Origin: Trichuris trichiura | Lineage: Eukaryota > Nematoda > Enoplea > Trichinellida > Trichuridae | Length of the DNA: 64,000 nucleotides | NCBI GenBank assembly: GCA_037903355.1 | Contig: JBAJFE010000032.1 | Coordinates: forward strand, 434,001 to 498,000 | Direction of reading: 5' to 3' | In this document: positions 1-10,368 of the stretch, piece after piece | Numbering within the stretch: the first letter of the stretch is position 1 | Layout: every line of letters begins with the position of its first letter | The notes under the pieces: model-generated | What the model was told of the DNA's origin: nothing | Seen by the model: the letters and a program-made list of their open reading frames with translations, nothing else | The model's database searches: none | Made by a program: the position numbers and the translations under genes

Positions 1-726
1 AAACGTGCTACGTTGTTGAAGGTTTGAGCGTTCGCAATATGCATAAGTGCAATAGGCTTCAAAAGCATCCGACTCCATTTACCATATGAGCAATAACATA
101 AATTTGATATACTTTTCTCGTGGGTAGTTGCAGAAGGAAGCTGACGAAAGATTTGTCAGTTAGCTTGAAAAGAGCCATAAGCAGTTTGATCATTTGCTTG
201 CGTTTGTCGTTAAAAAGTAGGATTTGAAAACTTGGCGTGAAGTAGAATGGCTGACGTCATTCGAAAACTTCTCCGCAAAAATGCCTCTATGCCACGTATC
301 TCTGTCTCAAGGAAATGGTCCCTTTGCAGTCTTGCTTGACGTATTCTCTGCAACTATATTTTTTTCGTGTAAAAAATCCAGCTTGCGCACTTTGCGCACT
401 GGTAAGCAAACTTATCTGTAGGTAAATTAAAAATTCCATTTTGCCAAGAATCGTACACTATTGCTAGTATGTTGACTGCTACGTTAAGCGTAGGACAAGT
501 TATCGCTTCAGGTTATACAACTGTAACATTTCTATTTGTTTCTTTTTGAGGAAGTCAATCTGTCACTGTTACTATTGCCCAATGTTACTTGATGCGTGAC
601 TGCTTGACTGAACGCATGTCATCATTCCGTCACACAATGAACGTGGGCGCAAGTATGGCCGCTGAGCACTTTCTCAGTTGATCAGTATGTTCAAAGCCGT
701 TTTGGCGTACCGCTGGTCAGGTAATC
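1..726. other. Upstream intergenic region
   Basis: I see no coding region with family resemblance here. The short ORF at 224-421 has no recognisable domain and is likely chance. The stretch just before 727 should hold the promoter and 5' leader of the peroxidase gene, but no clear TATA box or other site could be supported. Confidence 0.5.
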
Positions 727-3341
727 ATGAAGGCTTTTCTCGCGATTGGTTGGGCCATTGCTCTGTTAGTGACTAGCAAATGTCAGACACCACAAGAAAA
801 CGTACGTTAGCTTATAACGTTGCTGGAACACGTTTTATGATGGAAGCCAAAGTGTGCCGCTTTTCGCTAGTTGAATCAGTTGCTTTCTCTCGCGCTTGCC
901 TTTAAGCTTATATAGGTAGCGAATAAGGTCCGCAAAATTTTCAAAAAAGAAAGCAAGACATCATAAACATAGATTCCAGTAATTAAAGCTTTTTTATTTA
1001 ATGCACACTAGCTCAGCAATGCTTCTAAGTTCATTCGAATGTTGCATGCAAGCGTTAGCTATTTTTTCTCGTTGCTTAAGTCAACCGGAAACGCATGAAA
1101 CCAATTTTACGACAGTAAACTAACAATACAGAGAGCAAACATTATGAAACCTACACTAGCATACTTTGTTTTCAAAGAATTAACGTGTTTAAATAATGCA
1201 CCCTGCTCAGGCTTCTACGCTAAGGTGCGCAGGGTGACTGTAAAATGAAAAGTAAGCTTTCGGGATTCATTTTTAGGAAGCTCCACCTTTCTAAGTGAGC
1301 TTTTTTGATGGTTAATCTCTCTTTATTGGGTATATGATATTTTTTCCGTGCTACGATGAAAGAATGATCTTATTATGGCGTTCTTGCGTTCGCCCATCTT
1401 AAATCGTAGCCAAGGACGAAGCTTTCGGCCCCGCGTAATCCGTTATCTGAATGTCGTAGGATCGAAAGGTTTCGTCTTATACTCATTTTACATGAAAGGA
1501 CTTGCTTGAAAAATGAAACTTTACGGAATCGCTAAGTTGCTGCTGAAGATGAAGCATGCTTGATGATGTAAATATCTTAACTATGGTCCGTTGAAGCACA
1601 CTGAAATGGTAGTCCGTTTACGAACATTTTTTATAGAAAACGAACCCGTTCATTCACACAAAAATTTCTTTTCATCCGTGGAGCTTTCCGAAGGCATTTT
1701 GGCGGGTCGTTAGCCTGTAAAAGCGCACTCCGAAAGCTTCACGAATGAAAACCAGTTTTCGTGAGAACTGAACATGTTCGTATTCCTCAAAGAGTGTTTA
1801 TAAAAAAATTTCAGCCGTTACAAATGGTATAATATAAACAATGCTCACGGAGCATATAGAAAAGGAAGCTTCTGTAACATGCGGCACCTGGCGTGGGTAA
1901 CCATTTTGTAACGGCCTTACGCTTCGCTGCTGTTATCAGTTCAGCGGCTTTCCCAACTTAATGATCTTTCCTGCAGGTGCTAAGCGATGGACGCAAGAAC
2001 GGGTTATTTCTGTGGATACACTTGAAGAAAGGCGCCAGCCCGAAACCTATAATTGAAACTATCGATGAACTGCAGTTATTGGCAGACGAAATATGTCCAC
2101 CGGAAACTTGCAAACTTTCAGACAAATTAGTTCACGGCGTGGGCTTTGGAGAAGCATTTTTGAACGGAGTAACAGCGTTAGTTTTATGGCAACGCCAAAA
2201 AGGCTATTTTCTTAAAGGTTGTACCGGAACATTTGGCAAAGTCGTTTCCACACGTAGCGCGTGGATCCGGCATTACCGGCATGCCAAACAGCGGTAACCA
2301 AAGTTAACAAAAACTTTTTGGCTTTACTACCTTTCTGCCAAACAGGTGGTGACCTATTTGTGCATGCAAAGTCGGATTCAAGATCAAACTTATTTGAATT
2401 TTCTTGGTTAATTACCAACAAAATCAAAGAGTTCATTGAGACGTTTAACGATATCTACGGGTTCGTGTATAAAGATGGACGAGACTTGTCAGGATTCGTT
2501 GATGGTAATTAATCCTATCCACCCGATTAGCATGATGTTCATGCTTTTACAGGTACCGAAAACCCGTCGGAGCAGGATCGATCAGCTATCTGTCTTGAAG
2601 AGAAAACTGGAGGAAGTTACTGCGTAAGTAGTTCTCATAAAGCAAAGTTGCATCATTCGCAAACCAAAGTTAAAATGAACTTAAAAGTTTACTCTTTACG
2701 TTTCTATCATACACGCTTTTAGGTGACACAAAAATGGATCCACGATTTGGCCTTTATTGCGTCGCAGTCAGGTAAGGTGACTTGACCCCTTGTTCATAAT
2801 ATGTTTAGTATTCGCGTGCTTAGATTCTACCAGTCTCTTTGATAAAAATGCAGAAAAGATTTTGCTATTGTAGATAACATCATGGAAAGCTTCATCGGCC
2901 GTACAATGCATTCAGACCAGGAGATGAATGAAAAATCAGAGACAAGCCATTTAAGCCGTACAAGAGCAGGTAATTCTCAACAAGCAATGCTTTTAACTCT
3001 ACTTTGAAGGAAGTGATTATATACTTATGTACACCTGAGATATTATACCACGTTGGAAATGAACGGAAGCATTTTCAGGAACCGAGTACAAAGGAGCAAA
3101 ACCCTACCAGATTTATAGACAGTCAATGCCATTTGGAGAAGTCTCAACTGAAGCTGGCCTATTGTTCATCGCTTTTGCCAACAGTACAAAAAACTTCGAC
3201 TATATGTTAGATCGAATGTTCGGCAGCAGCAAGGATGGGCTAAGCGACGATATCATACATTTTACAAAATGCGTTCAGAGCAACTATTGGTACTTTCCAA
3301 GTAAGGAAGAGCTGAAAGATATCGTGCAATATGTGAAATAG
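727..3341 (+). CDS. Secreted dye-decolorizing (DyP-type) haem peroxidase, 7 exons
   Basis: DyP peroxidases use H2O2 to oxidise dyes, phenolics or haem-like substrates. Exons by eye: 727-801, 1977-2253, 2346-2504, 2553-2623, 2723-2771, 2859-2969, 3079-3341, giving about 334 residues in one frame. Exon 1 encodes a hydrophobic signal peptide (MKAFLAIGWAIALLV...), so the enzyme is predicted to be secreted. Across the splice joins the family signatures appear in order: a GFVDGTENP segment (the GxxDG motif with the catalytic Asp), GGSYCVTQKW, IGRT, ETSHLSR (proximal haem His), and YRQSMPFGE (conserved distal Arg), then a C-terminal FIAF...FT...PS block. This order and length resemble the bacterial YfeX/EfeB type. 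Intron 1 is 1,175 nt and the others 48-109 nt. The exon 2 donor is the least certain: 2253 fits the family length better than 2217. An AATAAA lies at about 3443. DyPs are mainly bacterial, fungal and amoebal, so transfer is suspected, but introns and a signal peptide show a eukaryotic gene. Confidence 0.9.
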
Positions 3342-4511
3342 AAGTTGCAACAACTGCACGGTTTGTGATTCGTTCAGTTTGACCTTTTGTAACATACGAT
3401 AATAGTCAACGCTGGGCAAATGAACCATTTTGCGCAAAAGGAAATAAACGGTAGAAGTATAGCAAAATAAAGCAAAAGGAAAGGAAGTAGTTTGTTAGCA
3501 AAGGAAAGTATGCGCTTAGAGAATTAGCTATGGCAACACGCATTTTATCTGGTCACTTTTGGAATTGCAGCCGATATTAGTCAAAATCCCGAATGGCTTA
3601 AAAACGCATCGTACGGCGTAGCATTGTGGCGGTTTTGCATTAGGAACTTCTACATAAGAGATGCATTTGAACCATAAAGATGTTTTTGTTTTTTCCTGCG
3701 TCATTCTAGAGCACCTTCGAAACACTGTCGGTTGATTTCAGCTTTTCTTCTTCTTCTTCTGAATTCTACCTCAGATATTTGATAATCAAGCAAAAAGGCT
3801 TCAAAGGTGCCCTACACCGACCCAAGAAACAGCGGCCCGCGATACGAGTTCTTTAGAGTCCAAATGCATCCCTTACTTAGAAGCTGCAACGGCACAACTG
3901 CCAGAATGCCTCGCCTTATAGTACGTTTGCGACCTCCCGGGGTTTCGACCCATCTGGGATTCTGAATTTCGGGATTTTGAGCTTAGCCCAACAGTAAAAC
4001 CGAAGGCTCGTAAAAGACAACGCATTCTTGATTAAGACTATAAATAGTTATTCTCAACCATTAAAAAACAGCAGAAATGGTTTTTTCCCTCTTTGAATAC
4101 TGCATAAACTGTCTTCACCTTAAGTGCTGAAAAAGTAGGACTTGTTCCTTCTCGTCAAAATTTACATAAGTCTATATTCTCCTATTCTAATAAGTTATTT
4201 GCATTCTAAATGGAATGGCGTGTCATAGACTAGAGAAAGAGGAACTTACTGATTTATCTTCATTGATTCAGAGAATAAAAACTTTGACTTATCCTTTGCC
4301 GTAACAAACACACGAACTTGCATAGTGACCTCGTTATTTGAATCGAACAGTTTATTTTTGTCCATTTCATGAAAAGTGAGCTTCTTCTGGTGCTGTCCTA
4401 CCAAGTGTTTCGTCAAACAACTTTGGGATAGTCTGATATTAATTTACTTCTCAATAATACAAGCAAGCATAATTTTTCGCATCAATATTTATTGCATAAG
4501 CTAATTGTATT
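3342..4511. other. Intergenic, convergent 3' ends
   Basis: This is the 3' flank of the peroxidase and of the minus-strand methyltransferase. A TTTATT at about 4488 (AATAAA on the minus strand) is a likely polyadenylation signal for the methyltransferase. No other gene is visible; the short ORFs here have no family resemblance. Confidence 0.5.
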
Positions 4512-5606
4512 TCAACTCTCCTCTTCGTCGTCATTCGGCTTTGCACAAACAAAGTAAACGCACCTATAAGTGTACCGCAACATGCTGGACACATTTTGCG
4601 TATACCCGGTAGGAATATCCGCCTTCTGATAAAGAAGGCGAAAGCCAACACGTTGCATTACATCAACAATCTCTTCGTAGGCAAGTTCAATGGAAGGCTC
4701 ACCAGGCATGTCAGCAAAGTGATACAGCAAAGGACCCATATTTATCCAGTATCCGCCCGGCTTGAGCAGCCGGTAGATCGTTTCAAAATAATCGATTATG
4801 TTGTTCGCTGTATCAATGAAGAAAACTGTTGTCACCAGGTCCCAGCAATTCGACTGCCGCGCGTATACTTCAAGGAAGTCTCCAGCGGTCATTGAAAGGC
4901 GGCCCCCACTGTTCAAAGACGCGGGATTAACGTCCGGAAAGGTAACCGACGCCACTTGGTCGCTATAGGTCATATTGTTGCTCCACTGGTGAATCCATGG
5001 ATGAATGACGAAAGCGTTTGGTGTATCGCAACGATTGAGAACAAAGTTGGAGCAAAAAAGCATCAGTAGTGAATATTCGTTGCCTTGGCAGTCGAAGCCT
5101 CGTCGAGCGAATTCCCAAGCTAACCGACCTAAGCCGGCGCCCGGAACCAAAACTCGGATTTTACTTCGCTCAGGCCCTGGAAAGAGGCGCTCAGCTTCCA
5201 TTATTACAGGTTTATAACTGCCGTCTCTTTCGCTTTGGCCTTCTGCAGCCCAGTCGCGTACAAGCTGCCTAAGGACGGATGGAAGCTTATCGATTTGAAA
5301 GTCGGGAACTTGAGGAAGCCTTTCCTTCACTGGCACGTCGATTACCATATTTTCGAACATGTCACTGACGCCTTCAATGATACTACGCAAAACGTGAAAA
5401 TTCTTAGCTATGCAAGATGAAACCGAACGCAGATGTTCTTCGTATTTTGGAATCAACGACCTTTGACGTTCGGAAAGCGCCACGTACCATTTCACCTTTT
5501 CTTTAATGGTTTTCATGGAATGAGCATAGTATTGCATAAACGTGCTTACTGCCTGCACGTAGTGCTTTGCCTCCTCTTCGTCTTCCGCTAAATCGTGAGC
5601 ATCCAT
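4512..5606 (-). CDS. CARNMT1: Carnosine N-methyltransferase (CARNMT1/UPF0586 family)
   Basis: This single-exon gene encodes 364 residues of an S-adenosylmethionine-dependent methyltransferase. In animals the family methylates carnosine to anserine, acting on the histidine imidazole. An N-terminal helical region (about 1-110) precedes the Rossmann domain. SAM motif I reads VLVPGAGLGRLAWE (about 152-165) and is followed by an acidic NEYS segment (about 176-179) typical of this family. Further family blocks are HPWIHQWSNN (202-211), GDFLEVY (242-248), the catalytic-site region VFFIDTANNIIDYFE (261-275), and LKPGGYWINMGPLLYHF (281-297). The acidic tail ends in DDEEES. The chosen ATG at 5606 gives a protein slightly shorter than the roughly 400-residue human enzyme, with no sign of truncation. 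It converges with the peroxidase gene and diverges from CHMP3. Family assignment is strong; the physiological substrate in a nematode is inferred. Confidence 0.93.
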   Translation of the reverse strand: MDAHDLAEDEEEAKHYVQAVSTFMQYYAHSMKTIKEKVKWYVALSERQRSLIPKYEEHLRSVSSCIAKNFHVLRSIIEGVSDMFENMVIDVPVKERLPQVPDFQIDKLPSVLRQLVRDWAAEGQSERDGSYKPVIMEAERLFPGPERSKIRVLVPGAGLGRLAWEFARRGFDCQGNEYSLLMLFCSNFVLNRCDTPNAFVIHPWIHQWSNNMTYSDQVASVTFPDVNPASLNSGGRLSMTAGDFLEVYARQSNCWDLVTTVFFIDTANNIIDYFETIYRLLKPGGYWINMGPLLYHFADMPGEPSIELAYEEIVDVMQRVGFRLLYQKADIPTGYTQNVSSMLRYTYRCVYFVCAKPNDDEEES

Positions 5607-6989
5607 TCAAGTCTGAAAAGAATTATTCAACCTCTTTTCACGATTCCAACCCAAAAAGCTGCAGGACAAAAGATGAAAAGAAATAGCTTAAAATTCATAT
5701 CCTGCTGAGGCTGGCTTTTCGTATCCAGCTAGAAATACCGAATTTCGCAAGCCGATAATTACCGAGAGCTTTCCTTGCTTCAGAAAACGCCAAAAGTGAA
5801 TAAATGCCAATACAGGCGGACTGCCTTATCTAGTGATTATCTCACCCCTGTTCTAACAGCAAACGAAAAGTTCCAGCTCGGCAGATGAGTGCAAGCAATA
5901 AAGTTCAAAGCTATCGTTCTGCTGAAGCCTTTGATTCATTTTCCTTTATCTCCTATAGCCACATTATTACATTTCTGCACAGTCCATTGGACTATGTGAG
6001 ATGTAAAATTGCTTGAATTTGTCTTTTTCTCTCGTCTTTTATTTAATATGCAAAAACATTGAAAAGAAAAGCCACAGCATGAATCAGCACAGCATAATCT
6101 TTGCTCAAAAAAGCATCATATATACTTGGTTAAACTAGCCTATTTTAACGGATGTGTAGGGCCTCAGTTCCTTTCCAATTTGTAATCAGCGAATGTAGGC
6201 TGATGAGGGCTCAAAAACAACCTGAGAGCCAAGTCTTAAACAAATACCTACGCTGGATTACTGAAAAAGAGCTGCAGATACAAAGAAGCTTTATGGACCT
6301 ATTCATGAATAACTCAAGTGTAGCCTAAAGTTCGCAGCGTCTTTTCGAAATCTAGAACTGGTAAATGCTGAAAGCTACTGATCGCTTATTCATGCTGACT
6401 AAGGGGACTTTCAGTGAATCACAAATTCAACAATCGACAGAAGAGAGATGCCGAGTCTGAGCTTGGCGAGTAGATACGGGAATGCGGATTTTTGAACAAT
6501 TTCCAATAAAAGATGACTCGTGGCAGCCTGGAAAAGCGTTTATATCTTAATTAAAAAGTTACAGACATAAGCTAGCTTTCAATGACATTATCTAAAGCAA
6601 AATACAAGCCGCTGCAAAGCCGCAAAACTTACCAGTATTTGCGAAGATATTCAAAAGAATTGAAATATTTATGGCTATTTCCAGTACAGAGTTTGGCAGC
6701 GATAATTTTAGAGCAAAATGTGATACCAACCTCCATTTATTTGGGACGGAATGGAGGAGGAAATTAGAGCGTAATGCATTGTTCCTGAATAACGTACAGT
6801 ATTTGTAAGCCCCTGAGTTCTATTAACGCTAGAATTTTGTAAAGTCTGTGCTCTTCACTTTTCGGCTGCAGCTTGCGCAATGGTAAGTGTGCTGGTTGCA
6901 AGCGAAAATAGTACCCTAAGATTCAAGTGCCTGCTACGTCTTGTTTTGTCCTAAGATTTTTGCTGAAGGAAAGTTTATTTCATTGTATA
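5607..6989. other. Intergenic between divergent genes
   Basis: This is the shared upstream region of the methyltransferase (-) and CHMP3 (+). It is AT-rich and contains only short ORFs without domain resemblance. Promoters must lie here but no specific site can be supported. Confidence 0.5.
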
Positions 6990-7655
6990 ATGAACTTGTT
7001 CGGCTTGTCGAAACCGCATAGCGACAAGGACTACGTCCGAGATCTTTGTCGGAGAATGAATCAGGAGGCTCGTCAAATAGATCGACAGATTCACGCTATA
7101 CAACGCCAAGAAGCGAAAGTGAAGCAGGCGATCAAAGCTTCCGCGGCCAGAGGTGAGATGGATGCATGCAAAGTGCTTGCGAAGGAGATTGTCCAATCCC
7201 GCAAAGCTGTAGCAAGAATGTATCAAACAAAAGCGCATATCAGTTCAATTTCGTTATATATGAAAAACCAAGCATCTTCGGCGACAATGGTGAACAGTGT
7301 GCAGCGGTCTACAGAAGCAGTTAAAAGTATGCAATACTTGGTCAATTTGCCCGAATGTGCGACGGCGATGCGTGAGTTGAGTCGCGAAATGATTAAGGCG
7401 GGTATCATAGAAGAAATGATGGAAGATACAGTGGAATCAGTGTTACCAGAAGTAGACGAAGACGAGTTGCAGGAAGAAGTTGACAAAGTGCTGAATGAAG
7501 TTGTTGCCGGTACGTTAAGCCGAGCGCCTGCTGCTGCTTCCCATGCTTTGGAATCGAAGGAAGCTGCCACAACAGCGGAAAATGATAAAGAAGCTGCGCA
7601 GGTCGAAGCTGACCTTGAAGCAATGAGAGCTCGACTGGAAGCGTTAAGAGAATAA
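6990..7655 (+). CDS. CHMP3: ESCRT-III subunit CHMP3 / Vps24
   Basis: This one-exon gene encodes 221 residues of the Snf7/CHMP family. ESCRT-III polymers on endosomes and other membranes drive inward budding and scission, and Vps24/CHMP3 caps and remodels Snf7 filaments with CHMP2. The N-terminus has a basic helical core (residues about 10-75: LCRRMNQEARQIDRQIHAIQ, then EAKVKQAIKASAARGEMDAC) ending in the family's EIVQSRKAVARMY helix. A middle helix (AVKSMQYLVNLPE) follows, then the acidic C-terminal half with EEMMEDTVESVLPEVDEDEL. The last residues (VEADLEAMRARLEALRE) form a MIT-interacting motif used to recruit VPS4 and deubiquitinases. An upstream in-frame codon at 6927 would extend the protein, but the second Met (MNLFGL) matches the CHMP3 start and length and is preferred. 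Confidence 0.93.
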   Translation: MNLFGLSKPHSDKDYVRDLCRRMNQEARQIDRQIHAIQRQEAKVKQAIKASAARGEMDACKVLAKEIVQSRKAVARMYQTKAHISSISLYMKNQASSATMVNSVQRSTEAVKSMQYLVNLPECATAMRELSREMIKAGIIEEMMEDTVESVLPEVDEDELQEEVDKVLNEVVAGTLSRAPAAASHALESKEAATTAENDKEAAQVEADLEAMRARLEALRE

Positions 7656-9540
7656 GAAATTTCCTTCCTTTTCCTCACCGTATGAGATCCCTTTAAGTAT
7701 CAGTCTTTAATGCCGCAGTAACTGTTTGATAATGATTAAATTAATTATTTGCCTTGAAGCAGCTGTATGCAGTTTGAAGAATTTTACTGGCGTACCAATT
7801 TTTGCGTTTTCGAAACGCGAACCTTTTTCCGTAACTACTGGTAACGCACTGGTACGTGGCGATGCGATACTATACGTGCAGGTACAATCTGCGTGCATAG
7901 AGCTAGTTCATAGTACATACCTTCATATGTAACATGATCTCTCACATGTTACATATGAAGGTAAATTGGTGAAGTGTACAGTCGTTATGGTATACGCTCG
8001 AAAAACCGCGTTCATTTGTTGTCGACCATTTGGTAGCGTACTTATCTGGCTGCCTTCGGTATTTCTCATTAGTTCGACTTACGAAGTTTGTTAGTAAAAG
8101 AGTAAATAAGAAAGATGAACAGAGTTCATCCTCAGCAAATAGCGCATACCTGAATTTTGTTTCTTGTATAATAATGTTTTCAGGTTCCATGTTACATTGC
8201 GCTTCGCCTCACCGTTTGTTCTTCCGTCCAGTTCTTCATTTGTCTAGTACAGTAAAACTTTGATTCCACGAATCGGCTGAGAAGCAAAAATTTTATGCTT
8301 TGTCAAGAACCGGTTAAGACCCTAAAACAGGCTTTCTGTCTTCGGAAGGTTATGCGGTGACTTGAGCTATCGTTTTTCCATAGTTCTTTAATTCTTAATC
8401 CTTATCTACAATTACTCAATAATCTTTCACAACAGCGGAGAATTTGAGACGAGCTTTTATGCTGAATCGTCATACAGCTTTATACTGCCCGCGTTGGGGT
8501 TTCTTAAAGTCCAATGATAACGTCCACTGTTACCTTTCTTAGCTATTCCTGCAAGCATCATCATGTAAAGCAAAGTTTTGCGACGAGCTGGGATAAGTTG
8601 ACCTTAAATGGCATTCCATCGCTGATAATTATCATGACTTGCTATTTTAAGAAAGATGGACAGGTGATGGATGAGCAATAGTCAGTTTAAAAAATTAGCA
8701 CAAACTGTTACAGCTTAGCAGTATATGGAACCAATTCGCTTATATTACAGACTTAATGAGTTTCACTTCTTATGCGCAGGTACTCGGCGAACCCTGCGTT
8801 ATAATTGATGCCGTTGGACAAAACTGCGAGGCCTTAAGTTTCTGGTTTTTGTTTCCGATGCAACATTCCTATACCGGAAGCTCTGTAGCTCATGCAGCGT
8901 TCGCACAATTTTCTAGTTGTCATCCCCACCTGCTTATCAATTAAAAGTCATTGCCTGGTTTTCCATTTCGTTTAATGCAGTGTTTCTTAAGGTCAGGGTC
9001 ACTAGCGCTCCTATGAACGTTTCCGAGCGTCTGCACCCTCTCCCTCGAAATTCTTAGCCAATTTTAAGTGCGCTAATTGGCTGGAAGGGAGGAAAGGTGG
9101 ACGGCTGGTAGCTGGGACGTCGTAATGCAGGTGCTGCACAAAGTTATGCGGGGAAGCGCTTCCCACACAGTGTGTCGAACACTTACGTCCTCACCTCTGA
9201 ACTGGCTGCCACCCGGTCCTCCCTTTCAGCCTATCAGAATTGCGGGGTGTCACAGCATGCAGCTTTTCCTTAACCAATACGCACAATACGTGACCCGCAG
9301 GCCATACTTTCCTTTGCACTTGAGCACGATAGCCCAGCTGGGATGTGTGCGCCCCACATCTCAAAAGGGTACCCCAAGGGCTCCCTGTTGGGTCACATGC
9401 CCTATCGTGTGAATCACTTATTCAGTGCATTCCGAGCTGCCGGTAGGACCAGTTAATTCATCACTCAAGCTAAAGGCTTTACGGAATAAAAATTTGACTT
9501 GATGGGAGTGCAGGGAAAAGAAAACAATGTTTTCACACTG
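7656..9540. other. Intergenic region
   Basis: No gene with family resemblance was found. The region contains the perfect hairpin at 7918-7963. A more GC-rich stretch at about 9000-9420 carries weak imperfect inverted similarity between about 9075-9095 and 9217-9237, which is too poor to call an element. Confidence 0.45.
7918..7963. repeat. Perfect 19-bp inverted repeat with 8-nt loop
   Basis: Left arm TACCTTCATATGTAACATG (7918-7936) is exactly complementary to the right arm at 7945-7963, separated by ATCTCTCA. It lies about 260 bp downstream of the CHMP3 stop codon. It may be a hairpin in a 3' UTR, a small foldback relic, or a protein-binding palindrome; nothing in the sequence decides between these. 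Confidence 0.9.
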
Positions 9541-9796
9541 TTTCGAAAAACAGGATGTCTTTTAACAGGCTTGAGTTGTTTCATAGTAGATCTTTTAATT
9601 CACGGGTTTGGCCTGTTGGATGTATCTGTAAGTAAATTTCAAAGTGCGATGGATGAGCAAATTGTAAGAGAAAATACAGAACAATGTGTATACCGTACGT
9701 TTCGGAACTGCTCTTGTTCCGTCGTCAGCAGTATGAGGGAGAATGTTTTTATTCAGTAAGGGGTTTATATAGCACATGGGAACAATGGGTGTTTGA

Positions 9797-10288
9797 TTAG
9801 TTCGGTAGGGCGCAGCATTGGAATTTATTAATCGGCGCAGCCCATACTTCACTAACCGCCACACCATTGTCGCGATTGATAGTGGAGTTGCTCTGGATGT
9901 AAAGAGCCTCCTTAATACGCCTAAGGTGTAATAGGGTCTCGCGGCAAATAATCTTCGGGTGCGGGTCAAGTGTGCACCGAGACGTGTGCTCCACGATAAC
10001 CGAGGCGTTTATCGCTTTCTCCATGGCTTTTCGAGGGTCCGTTGTTGGTGGACACCTCGCTCCGGTGGCCTGTTCTCCATTAAGTCTTCCTTCGGCGTTC
10101 TTGTATGTCAACACATTCTTCATGTGTTTGCCGAATCTCTTAAGTAAAGTGTTGCCCGTTTCTCCTATGTAGGAGGCGTTGCAACCACATTTTATCTGAT
10201 AAACGACACCGGGTCTGCTGTCAAAAGGAACCTTGATCTTGTCGTTTCTCATAATCGAACGAAGATTACATGAACTTTTAAATCTCAC
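9797..10288 (-). pseudogene. PLE1 GIY-YIG endonuclease domain
   Basis: This domain nicks target DNA during Penelope retrotransposition. The GIY-YIG core is visible as VVYQIKCGC...YIGETGNT, with downstream RFGKH and a later REALYI-like segment (RIKEALYIQSNSTIN). A CxC pair precedes YIGETGNT, as is usual for Penelope elements. The domain is in a different frame from the RT block and is separated from it by a stop at about 10369, so it is part of a broken ORF. Confidence 0.88.
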
Positions 10289-10368
10289 GTTGAAATTTAA
10301 GGAGTGGCCAGCCTCCTGATCTTTTCACTTAAGCCGTTCTAGTAGGGAAGGACTAGAACCGGGCGTTA

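Noticed and set aside
1977..2627. Resemblance of single exons to DNase II, a family that has expanded in some clade I nematodes
   Set aside because: Only a short HAKSDSR-like match suggested it. Once exons are joined, the GFVDGTENP, ETSHLSR and YRQSMPFG blocks identify a DyP peroxidase.
9000..9420. GC-richer block that could be a gene or a DNA transposon
   Set aside because: No frame resembles a family, and the inverted similarity at its sides is short and imperfect.
9595..9969. 124-codon minus-strand frame at the PLE1 left end
   Set aside because: It runs across the terminal repeat and the endonuclease in another frame; it is a shadow of PLE1.
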